From contig CAZUZD010000329.1 in NCBI GenBank assembly GCA_964624465.1, positions 1-6,695 on the forward strand: a stretch of 6,695 bases of DNA, read 5' to 3'. Made by a program: the position numbers and the translations under genes. Every line of letters begins with the position of its first letter. Position 1 is the first letter of the stretch. The notes below the pieces were generated by a model. The model worked only from the letters and a program-made list of their open reading frames with translations. It searched no databases and was not told the origin of the DNA. Below are positions 1 to 5,719 of this stretch, in pieces. Source of the DNA: CAZUZD01 sp964624465 (GTDB lineage Bacteria; Planctomycetota; Planctomycetia; Isosphaerales; Isosphaeraceae).

Positions 1-326
1 CCCGCCGGCTGGCGAAGCATCGGGCGAGAACCTAGCTAACTCAACAGGCTCTGAGGTCTTGAGCAGCGCGAGAGTCTCGGGCCTGGGGGTGTAGCGCTCC
101 CGATCGCGTCGCGCGGATCGAGCGGGTTCTGGCACGGTTCACCTCGTCTCTCAGGTGGTGACGAACACACGGAGGTCATGAGCGGTCCGGGCGGTGATGA
201 CGTCCAATCGTCAGATGAGAATCGCGCGGTTTCCGGTCGGTCGTTCCGACCAGGATCGGGCGCGGCCCCCGATCTCCGCCAGGGGCTTTGTCAGGATCGA
301 GAGGGCGGAGCTGGGCACGCCGCTGC
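1..326. other. Non-coding stretch 3' of the permease gene
   Basis: I see no convincing gene here. The short open frames that cross it read as arginine-, proline- and glycine-rich strings typical of GC-rich antisense frames. An ATG at 178 on the plus strand follows a GGAGG, but the spacing is only 2 nt and the frame runs antisense into the permease, so I do not accept it. The stretch holds several short inverted repeats. The best are a 7-bp perfect stem (254-260 with 268-274) and a 6-bp stem (235-240 with 246-251). Two 5-bp stems (198-202 with 209-213; 140-144 with 153-157) are no better than chance. No tRNA-like or rRNA-like pattern was noticed. Confidence 0.6.
235..274 (-). terminator. Two adjacent hairpins, possible transcript end
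   Basis: Two perfect inverted repeats lie next to each other, about 50-90 bp past the permease stop codon. One pairs GATCGGG (254-260) with CCCGATC (268-274) around a 7-nt loop. The other pairs GGTCGG (235-240) with CCGACC (246-251) around a 5-nt loop. Neither is followed by a U-run on the minus-strand transcript, so this is not a textbook intrinsic terminator. It could be a processing-type 3' end or chance in GC-rich DNA. The position at the end of a co-oriented gene run is the main argument for it. Confidence 0.22.
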
Positions 327-1721
327 TCACCCCGAACCGCGGTGCGCCGTCGATTCGTCTCGACCACCGGCAGTCCGGCGGGTGCGGGCGACCAGGGCGT
401 GGACCGGGATCCCGGCCACCACGACCGCGGTCCCGGCCGCGGCCCGCAGCGGGTCGCGCGCCGCCAGCAGGCCCATGAGCCCGAGGGTCGGGATCACGAA
501 TACCAGGGGCAGGATCCACCGCGAGAACCGACCGGCGTCGGTTGCTGCCGCCAGTGTCCGCCCTGGGAGCGCGACCGCCGCGATCGTCAGCACCAGGAAC
601 GCCAGCGTGGGGAAGATGAAGAACCCGAGGATCTGGTCAAACCCGCCGGAGGCCACGAGCGCCGACGCCAGGACGGCCTGGATGCCGATCGCCCGGGTGG
701 GCGTGCCGAGTCCGGGGTGGATCGCGGCGAGGGCCGGCGGGAACAGCCCGTCGCGGGCCATGGCGACGTAGACCCGCGGCGCGGCCATCAGGATCGCCGC
801 CAGGCTGCCCAGCACCGTGATGATCACGATGGCCGCGAAGACCCGCTCGCCGGCCGCACCGAACAGGACCCGCCCCACCTGGGCGGCGAAGCCGCGGTCG
901 GAGCTGACGAGCGCCAGCGGCACCAGATACAGGAAGACGGCGCTGACGGCCACGTACAGGGCGCAGACCAGGAGCACCCCGAGGCACATCGCCCGGGGCA
1001 GCGTGCGCCCCGGATCGCGGACCTCGCCGGCGACCTTGCTCAGGTCCCACCAGCCTCCGAACGAGAAGAACGCCGCCATCATCCCCCCGGCCAGCCCCTC
1101 GAACAGGGGCGGCGATCCCGACCGGCGCGCGGCGAACGGCAGCAGGTTGGACCAGTTGCCCAGTCCGGCTCCGAAGCCCCAGAGCACCACGCCGGCCAGC
1201 AGCCCGACCTTCAGCAGCGCCAGGGCCCGGAGCAGACCGGCCCCGGTCCTGAGGCCGATGATGTTCACCGCGGCCAGGGCCAGGATCGCGGCGATCCCGA
1301 CGGCCTTCTGCCCGGGGACGGTCAGGGCCGCGAACGAACCGGCGTAGGTCGCCAGCCCCGATGCGAGCGCGGCCGTCACGCCCGGGTCGGTCACCAGCAG
1401 GGATTGCCAGCCGTAGAGGAACCCCACGCGCGGGCCGTACGCGTCCCTGAGGTGGAGGTACAGGCCACCCGTCTCGGGGGTGCGGGCCGACAGGGCGCCC
1501 AGGCAGAGCGCCCCGGCCAGCGTCACCGCGCCCATCGTGAGCCAGACGGCCAGCAGCAGGGCGGGTGAACCGAGCGAGCGCGCCATCCCGGCGGGCGTCA
1601 GGAAGATGCCGACGCCGATCACCTCCCCCACGACGAGGGCGGTGGCCGTGCCCAGCCCTAGCCGCCTCGTGAGTCCGGATTCGGCGCGGGGCCCCGGCGC
1701 GGCGACCGGATCAGGGTTCAT
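327..1721 (-). CDS. APC-superfamily amino-acid permease
   Basis: A 464-residue inner-membrane transporter of the amino acid-polyamine-organocation (APC) superfamily, expected to move amino acids by proton symport or exchange. The length and about 12 hydrophobic segments fit the family. TM1 carries the unwound substrate-site motif GEVIGVGIF (residues 32-40). The TM2-TM3 region has TPETGGLYLHLRDAYG (81-96) followed by FLYGW. TM6 and the loop after it carry FSFGGW (219-224) and then EVRDPGRTLPRA (233-244), the E-x-x-x-P-x-R-x-x-P pattern of APC/LAT-type carriers. TM8 and its loop read PRVYVAMARDGLFPP (315-329) with TPTRAI (340-345). The substrate cannot be told from sequence. The ATG overlaps the end of the upstream unknown gene by 11 bp, and only a weak G-rich stretch precedes it, so translation is probably coupled to that gene. 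The charged C-terminal tail from about residue 446 is likely cytosolic. Confidence 0.93.
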   Translation of the reverse strand: MNPDPVAAPGPRAESGLTRRLGLGTATALVVGEVIGVGIFLTPAGMARSLGSPALLLAVWLTMGAVTLAGALCLGALSARTPETGGLYLHLRDAYGPRVGFLYGWQSLLVTDPGVTAALASGLATYAGSFAALTVPGQKAVGIAAILALAAVNIIGLRTGAGLLRALALLKVGLLAGVVLWGFGAGLGNWSNLLPFAARRSGSPPLFEGLAGGMMAAFFSFGGWWDLSKVAGEVRDPGRTLPRAMCLGVLLVCALYVAVSAVFLYLVPLALVSSDRGFAAQVGRVLFGAAGERVFAAIVIITVLGSLAAILMAAPRVYVAMARDGLFPPALAAIHPGLGTPTRAIGIQAVLASALVASGGFDQILGFFIFPTLAFLVLTIAAVALPGRTLAAATDAGRFSRWILPLVFVIPTLGLMGLLAARDPLRAAAGTAVVVAGIPVHALVARTRRTAGGRDESTAHRGSG

Positions 1722-2142
1722 CGTGCGGGCCCCCGTGCGGCTCGAAGCCTTCGGAACGCTCGCGATCCCCCGCGATCCGTTCGTCGAGGTGCTCGCCGAG
1801 CCCGTAGGGGTCGTCCAGCTCTCGGAGCGCGATCGCCATCAGGTCCAGGGCCTCCTCGTGGCGGTGGAGCTGCCCGGTCACCCGCCTCCCCTGGCGCTCC
1901 GACCGCGCCAGCCGGCGGGAGAGCAGGTCGACCCAGCGGACGAGCAGTTCGATCCGCTCCTCGGCCAGCGACGCTCGCAGGCCGAACAGGGCGGCGACCC
2001 CCGGATCGACCGGGCCCGCGGCCCCCCAGTCGGGCGCCATGGCGTGGGCCAGGGCCGCGTTGCGGTGGCCCAGCTCCTCGAGTCGGTCGTGGAGCTCGCG
2101 CTCCTGGCTCGGGTCCGTCGAAGGCCGGTCGGCACTGGGCAT
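1711..2142 (-). CDS. Unknown helical protein, coupled to permease
   Basis: I do not recognise this 143-residue protein. It is strongly charged, rich in Glu, Arg, Leu and His, and has no signal peptide or membrane segment, so it should be cytosolic. Two amphipathic helices are visible: about residues 13-35 (ERELHDRLEELGHRNAALAH) and about 59-110 (from the AEERIELLVRWVDLLSRRLA segment to ALRELDD). They could form a helical hairpin or coiled coil. The C-terminal tail is acidic and His/Gly-rich. An ATG at 2154 is possible, but the ATG at 2142 is preferred because GAGG at 2149-2152 sits 6 nt before it, while nothing useful precedes 2154. It overlaps the permease start by 11 bp, so it may be a partner or regulator of that transporter; this is inference. 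Protein-like composition in this frame, against Pro/Arg-rich shadows in others, supports it being real. Confidence 0.68.
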   Translation of the reverse strand: MPSADRPSTDPSQERELHDRLEELGHRNAALAHAMAPDWGAAGPVDPGVAALFGLRASLAEERIELLVRWVDLLSRRLARSERQGRRVTGQLHRHEEALDLMAIALRELDDPYGLGEHLDERIAGDRERSEGFEPHGGPHDEP

Positions 2143-2270
2143 GGCTGTCCTCATCGGGTCGGCGTTCGCGGGTCGGTCGTGTGGGTCGGTGGGCGTCGGG
2201 GGCGGGCCCGGTCCCGGGGACGATCGCCCCGGTGATCCAGCGCCGGATCATCGTCAGGGCGAGCGGGTCC

Positions 2271-2693
2271 TCAGGGCATCATCTCCCGGAAGACGGTCAG
2301 TGCCGGGCTGGTCCCGACGACATAGCTCACGTCCTTGCGGACCTCGCGGCCGGCGAGGTCGGCCATCGTCAACCGGACCGGGATGCGGAGGTTGGCGTCA
2401 TCGTCGCGCCCGTCTCCGATCACCTCGAAGCCGACGAGTTTGCGCCCCGCCGACCAGTCGAAGTCCTGGACCACGATGGCCGGCGAGGCCGACTTGAGCG
2501 CCTGCGGCGGATCGCCGCGCCTCCAGCTCTCGAGGGCCGTGCGCAGGACCTCCCGCGCCCGGCCCGGGTCGACCGGCGCGGCACGCTGCCCTTCCCCGGA
2601 GCAGCCGGCCAGCGAGACGAGGGTCATCAGGGGCAGGATGAACCACGCCAGGTGGGTCGCGCGGATCGCGCCGGGTCTCAACTTGCGGTGCAC
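2271..2693 (-). CDS. Small lipoprotein A, partner of DUF1559 protein A
   Basis: A 140-residue predicted lipoprotein of no family I can name. The N-terminus has basic residues, a hydrophobic stretch (about 15-28) and a good lipobox, SLAGC, with lipidated Cys31 followed by Ser. The mature part begins with a Gly/Ala/Pro-rich linker, then a helix (AREVLRTALESWRRG) and probable beta strands, ending with GTSPALTVFREMMP. This resembles a small alpha+beta fold such as cystatin/NTF2-like, which is only a guess. It is homologous to the lipoprotein at 5271-5684: both share LK/MK-SASP-type, WS-G, FEV-GDG and GT-P-LTVFR blocks. The start is a GTG at 2691-2693, chosen because GAGGGAGG lies 7 nt upstream at 2701-2708. 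An upstream ATG (2717) or one at 2759 would lengthen the protein into the preceding gene and spoil the signal peptide. It lies 13 bp after DUF1559 gene A, surely in one transcript. Confidence 0.85.
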   Translation of the reverse strand: MHRKLRPGAIRATHLAWFILPLMTLVSLAGCSGEGQRAAPVDPGRAREVLRTALESWRRGDPPQALKSASPAIVVQDFDWSAGRKLVGFEVIGDGRDDDANLRIPVRLTMADLAGREVRKDVSYVVGTSPALTVFREMMP

Positions 2694-2700
2694 GGTGCGG

Positions 2701-2708
2701 CCTCCCTC
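2701..2708 (-). promoter_or_regulatory. Ribosome binding site that sets the GTG start of lipoprotein A
   Basis: On the minus strand the sequence reads GAGGGAGG, then 7 nt, then GTG. Its first bases overlap the TGA stop of DUF1559 gene A (TGAGGGAGG). A ribosome ending on the first gene would therefore sit on the binding site of the second, which suggests translational coupling and fixed stoichiometry. Confidence 0.75.
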
Positions 2709-3657
2709 AGTATGCATCGGCGCTGATGATCTCGCCGCCCGAGATCGTGCCCAGGGCACGCCAGGTGGCCACGTGGATCGTGTCCTTGATGAACCGGACC
2801 GAGCCGTCTCCGAGCAGCAGGTTCACGCCGCCCGGGTGACGGCTGCTCGGGGGCATGATGGCCCGCAACCGGGTGAAGAACCCGCACGACCGCGTGTTCG
2901 GCGGGGTGACGTGCTGGAAGACGTGCTGGCCGTTGACCCAGGGCGACCCCATGAACAGCGGGAACTGGTTGCTCAGGTCGTTGATGTCGATGGCGTTGCA
3001 CTGGGCGACCGCGTCGTCGAGCGTCGTCGGGCCGCCGGGCGAGAAGAACACGTCGCTGCGGGGGCTGACGATCCCGTTGCTGCCGTCGGCCATCACGCGC
3101 TCGCTGAAGACGCCCGTGTTCGACAGGCCGTCGGAGACGTCGGCGAAGCGGGTGGAGCTGTTGCCGTAGAAGACCCCGTTGGGCGGCGCCAGGCCCGTGT
3201 TCGGCCCCGTGGCCGCCTGCCAGACGATCCAGCTGCCCATGTCGGCCATGTAATTGGTCTGGGCGCCCCGCGCCCGGATCGGGTTCGGGTAGTCCGACGG
3301 GCAGATGAACGAGCTGACCTCGCTCATCAGCACCGTCGTGTTGCTCGGGTCGTTGTAGGGCAGCGAGAAGTTGAGGGCGGCGTGTAGCGGGCCCTGTTCC
3401 AGGTTCGGCAACATCTGGCTGAGCGCCGAGAAGCTGGTCACGTTGTAGACCAGGTACGCCCCGGGCAGCGCCCCGCGAGTGTCATGGTAGTTGTGGATCG
3501 CGATGCCGATCTGCTTGAGGTTGTTGGTGCACTGCGCCCGCCGCGCGGCCTCGCGGGCGGACTGCACGGCCGGCAGCAGCAGGCTGATCAGGACGCCGAT
3601 GATGGCGATCACGACCAGCAGCTCGATCAGGGTGAATCCTCGACGTTTGCGATTCAT
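2707..3657 (-). CDS. DUF1559 protein A, pilin-like N-terminus, H-X9-DG C-terminus
   Basis: A complete 316-residue DUF1559 protein, the family also called prepilin-type processing-associated H-X9-DG in planctomycetes. Residues 1-7 (MNRKRRG) form a short basic leader ending in the prepilin peptidase site G7/F8, with Glu at mature position 5 (FTLIE). A hydrophobic helix follows to about residue 30 (LLVVIAIIGVLISLLLPAV), then the typical AREAARRAQCTNNLKQIGIA segment. The C-terminal motif is H274-PGGVNLLLG-D284-G285, followed by SVRFIKD and the end GGEIISADAY. Cysteines 43, 119, 220 and 258 each have a counterpart in the DUF1559 protein B of this window. By analogy with pseudopilins it should be anchored by its N-terminal helix with the globular part outside the inner membrane; its exact job is not known. 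GGAG at 3666-3669, 8 nt before the ATG, supports the start. Lipoprotein A follows after 13 bp. Confidence 0.96.
   Translation of the reverse strand: MNRKRRGFTLIELLVVIAIIGVLISLLLPAVQSAREAARRAQCTNNLKQIGIAIHNYHDTRGALPGAYLVYNVTSFSALSQMLPNLEQGPLHAALNFSLPYNDPSNTTVLMSEVSSFICPSDYPNPIRARGAQTNYMADMGSWIVWQAATGPNTGLAPPNGVFYGNSSTRFADVSDGLSNTGVFSERVMADGSNGIVSPRSDVFFSPGGPTTLDDAVAQCNAIDINDLSNQFPLFMGSPWVNGQHVFQHVTPPNTRSCGFFTRLRAIMPPSSRHPGGVNLLLGDGSVRFIKDTIHVATWRALGTISGGEIISADAY
3487..3640. repeat. Direct repeat copy 1: 5' part of DUF1559 gene A
   Basis: This stretch aligns without gaps to 6542-6695. I counted 19 mismatches in 154 positions by hand, about 88% identity. It covers the pilin-like helix and the AREAARRAQCTNNLKQIG block of the two DUF1559 genes. 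The similarity follows from common ancestry plus strong protein constraint and codon bias, so it is not a mobile element. It is a direct repeat about 3.05 kb apart and could serve for recombination. Confidence 0.85.
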
Positions 3658-3676
3658 GCGGTGGTCTCCGGCGGCA

Positions 3677-3701
3677 TGGACTGCGGGAATGGATGAGTCC
3701 A
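3677..3701. promoter_or_regulatory. Inverted repeat in the leader of DUF1559 gene A
   Basis: TGGACT (3677-3682) and AGTCCA (3696-3701) are perfect inverted copies 13 nt apart, starting 20 bp upstream of the DUF1559 gene A start codon. The centre-to-centre spacing of about 19 bp would suit a dimeric regulator, or the arms could form a leader hairpin. No matching copy was seen before the other genes here, and a single 6-bp repeat can arise by chance. I saw no clear -35/-10 pair nearby. Confidence 0.2.
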
Positions 3702-3805
3702 GGAGCAGTGAGATGCACCGAGGCGCCCTGGGTCCCCGGGTTCGGACGTCGGGCCGCCGCGCCGGGACCGTGGGCAGGCGCCCCAGTCCCGGCGCTGCGA
3801 CGGGG

Positions 3806-5167
3806 TCAGCGCGGCGCCGCAGCCGCCTCGGGATTCGGGGGCGTCGGGAAGAAGCTGCGGAAGACGTTTTCGCGCTCCAGGGGGAGCTGGAACCCGTCGG
3901 AGACCCGGGTCATGTACAGGCCACGGCAGAGCCACCAGAAGGTGGCCATGGCCCGGTCCGGGCCCAGGTCCTTGACCAGGACGCCGTAATCCTCGGGCGT
4001 CAGCTCCCAGGGGGTCTTCGTCAGCTTGCGGGCATAGGCGCAGGCCCGCTGCTCCTCGGGCGGGAAGCTCGACCAGTTGTCGCTGGCCAGCAGCCGGCTC
4101 CGCTCGACGAGCTCGCCCCGGGTGAGCCCGGCCACCTCCCAGTTCATCTCGCAGTGCCCCATGCAGTACGGGCACTCGATCGCCTTGGTGGTGATCCTGA
4201 AGAGGCTGCCCCCGAAGATCCGGTCGAACTTCGGGGCCGCCTCGGCGCCGGCCGTCCTCATGAAAAACTCGTACGGAACGGCGAGCTCGGGCGCGTAACC
4301 GAAGACGATCCGGTACCAGATGATGTCGCTGGGGCGTTTCATGAACCCGTCGGGGAGGTTCCGGGCGACCTCCTTCCAGGCGGGGACCCGCAATCGCGTC
4401 GGCTTGCGACGCTGCGCCTCCAGGCGGCCCTGGAGCCGGTCGTACGTGGCGGCCTTCCAGTCGGGCGAGTCCGGGACCAGGTCACTGCCGGTCGGTCGGG
4501 GTAGCGGAGCGGCCTGGCGCGGCGGCGGTGTGGTCCGGCTGGTCAACGAGGCCGGCTCGAAGCCCACCTCGAGCGGCGGCAGCGGTCCGCCTGGCTCGAC
4601 GGTCGCGCCCAGGCAGAGCAGCAGCCGGTCCTGGAAGTTGGCGTAGGCCAGGATCAGCACCATCGACGCGGCCTGACGCTCGCCGAATCCCCGGACCAGG
4701 GCGGCGAACTCGGCGTCGGTGACCGAGTCCGAGTCGAGCGTCATCTTCCTGGCGAATTCGAGCGCGGCCCGCTCCGGGTCCGTCCAGCCGGGATACCCTG
4801 GCTGGGCAAGGGCCTCGAGTCGGGGCCGATCCACGCCCGCGCGGATCGCATCGGCCTCGGCGTACGCCTGGGCGTAGCCACAGCCGTTGGCCTGCGCCGC
4901 CACCCAGCGCATGGCGGCGCGCAGCTTCGGATTGACGGGGCTGCTCGTGCGCTGGGCGTGATCCAGCTGTAGCAGGGCGGCCGTGCTGCGGGGGATGTCG
5001 GAGGCCATCATCCGGGCCCAGACCGGCAACGGCTGATCGCCGCCCACCAGGGCCTTCGGGAGCCTCGACCAGGCGGCGGCGTCATCGAGGGGCGGCGTGA
5101 ATCGCTCGGAGTCGCCGGCGGCGGCCGTGAGCAGCAGCAACGGCATCGCGAGCATGCCAAGCGTCAT
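3806..5167 (-). CDS. Two-domain AhpD/carboxymuconolactone decarboxylase-like protein
   Basis: A 453-residue protein with two related AhpD/CMD-like halves joined by a Pro-rich linker (about 205-235). Single-domain family members are usually 110-190 residues, so this is an internal duplication. Half 1 (about 45-190) has NGCGYAQAY with Cys96, but alanine at 99 and tyrosine at 102 where a CxxC-x-x-H type centre would have Cys and His. Half 2 (about 280-440) has ECPYCMGHCE, giving Cys332, Cys335, His338 and an extra Cys339. Matching segments after each centre (ERAALEFARKMT / EQRACAYARKLT) show the repeat. AhpD-type proteins use the CxxC pair as a thiol peroxidase or disulfide reductant; only half 2 looks capable. 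A hydrophobic N-terminus (residues 1-17) ending in TAAAG suggests export, though it lacks basic residues before the core. GAGG at 5175-5178, 7 nt before the ATG, supports this start. It sits between two DUF1559-lipoprotein cassettes, with gaps of 103 and 148 bp. Confidence 0.85.
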   Translation of the reverse strand: MTLGMLAMPLLLLTAAAGDSERFTPPLDDAAAWSRLPKALVGGDQPLPVWARMMASDIPRSTAALLQLDHAQRTSSPVNPKLRAAMRWVAAQANGCGYAQAYAEADAIRAGVDRPRLEALAQPGYPGWTDPERAALEFARKMTLDSDSVTDAEFAALVRGFGERQAASMVLILAYANFQDRLLLCLGATVEPGGPLPPLEVGFEPASLTSRTTPPPRQAAPLPRPTGSDLVPDSPDWKAATYDRLQGRLEAQRRKPTRLRVPAWKEVARNLPDGFMKRPSDIIWYRIVFGYAPELAVPYEFFMRTAGAEAAPKFDRIFGGSLFRITTKAIECPYCMGHCEMNWEVAGLTRGELVERSRLLASDNWSSFPPEEQRACAYARKLTKTPWELTPEDYGVLVKDLGPDRAMATFWWLCRGLYMTRVSDGFQLPLERENVFRSFFPTPPNPEAAAAPR

Positions 5168-5270
5168 GGGGTGGCCTCGGGATGTGAGGTGTGATGAACC
5201 GGGCGCCCCCGGACCGAGCTCGTGGCGAGCATCGGTCGTCGGGGGGCTGGTGGGTTCGATCCGCGTCGGC

Positions 5271-5684
5271 CTAGAAGAGGGAGCGGAAGACGGTCAGCAC
5301 GGGGTTGGTGCCGACCTTGAAGTCGACCGACTCGGTCGTCTCCTTGCCCTTCGGATCCTTCAGCCAGAGCGTGACGGCGAAGACCCGCTCGGCGCCGGCC
5401 GGCTTGCCGTCGCCCTTGACCTCGAACTTCGTCAGGCTGGCGCCCTTCGACCATTTCGGGTCGGAGACGATGATGGACGGGCTCGCCGCCTTCATCCCCT
5501 CCACGGACACGCCGCGCTGCCAGCCGGCCAGGGCCAGGTCGAGCGTCTGGCGGGCCTGATCCTGATCGGCCGCCGTCGGGGCGGCGTTCCCGTCACAGCC
5601 CGGGGCCAGGGCCAGGGCCCCGACCGCGAGCAGGCCCGCGAGAGCGGCGCGGCGCGAGCGCACGATGCGAATGGCGCGGTTCAT
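5271..5684 (-). CDS. Small lipoprotein B, partner of DUF1559 protein B
   Basis: A 137-residue predicted lipoprotein, homologous to lipoprotein A at 2271-2693. The N-terminus is strongly basic (MNRAIRIVRSRR), followed by a hydrophobic stretch (13-27) and a less usual lipobox, LAPGC, with Cys30 followed by Asp31. The mature part has a helix (ARQTLDLALAGWQRG), then AASPSIIVSDPKWSKG, LTKFEVKGDGK, a Lys/Glu-rich strand region, and ends VGTNPVLTVFRSLF. The shared blocks with lipoprotein A extend to the end of the protein. Function is unknown. The ATG at 5684 is preferred because AAGGAG at 5692-5697 lies 7 nt upstream. The same frame stays open far into the DUF1559 gene B region, but that part reads as His/Arg/Pro-rich nonsense. 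The gene starts 35 bp after the DUF1559 gene B stop. Confidence 0.88.
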   Translation of the reverse strand: MNRAIRIVRSRRAALAGLLAVGALALAPGCDGNAAPTAADQDQARQTLDLALAGWQRGVSVEGMKAASPSIIVSDPKWSKGASLTKFEVKGDGKPAGAERVFAVTLWLKDPKGKETTESVDFKVGTNPVLTVFRSLF

Positions 5685-5691
5685 GTTCCAG

Positions 5692-5697
5692 CTCCTT
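5692..5697 (-). promoter_or_regulatory. Ribosome binding site that sets the ATG start of lipoprotein B
   Basis: AAGGAG on the minus strand lies 7 nt before the ATG at 5684. It decides the start in a frame that is open for about 900 bp further upstream, inside the DUF1559 gene B region. Confidence 0.75.
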
Positions 5698-5719
5698 CCT
5701 GGGGATGGTCGGCCGGGCC

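Noticed and set aside
178..771. Plus-strand frame with GGAGG just before ATG at 178
   Set aside because: The spacing of 2 nt is too short for a working ribosome site, and most of the frame is antisense to the permease with low-complexity content.
288..1568. Long plus-strand open frame of 426 codons
   Set aside because: It is antisense to the permease, and its product is rich in Arg, Gln, Gly, Pro and His with no fold-like pattern. The opposite strand encodes a clear transporter with conserved motifs.
1718..2251. Alternative minus-strand frame of 177 codons over the unknown helical gene
   Set aside because: Its product is dominated by Pro, Arg, Gly and Ala without hydrophobic patterning. The frame at 1711-2142 has amphipathic helices and a ribosome site.
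2335..3387. Plus-strand open frame of 350 codons
   Set aside because: It is antisense to lipoprotein A and DUF1559 gene A, with low-complexity Arg/Val/Asp-rich content. It is a GC-bias shadow.
3792..3812. Hairpin at the end of the AhpD-like gene (GCGCTG/CAGCGC, 9-nt loop)
   Set aside because: It overlaps the stop codon and has no U-run after it on the minus strand. It is too weak to call a terminator.
3491..4504. Plus-strand open frame of 337 codons
   Set aside because: It crosses from antisense of DUF1559 gene A through the intergenic gap into antisense of the AhpD-like gene, and its composition is not protein-like.
5216..5230. Short hairpin GCTCG-TGG-CGAGC between lipoprotein B and the AhpD-like gene
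   Set aside because: A 5-bp stem in GC-rich DNA is expected by chance and nothing else supports a function.
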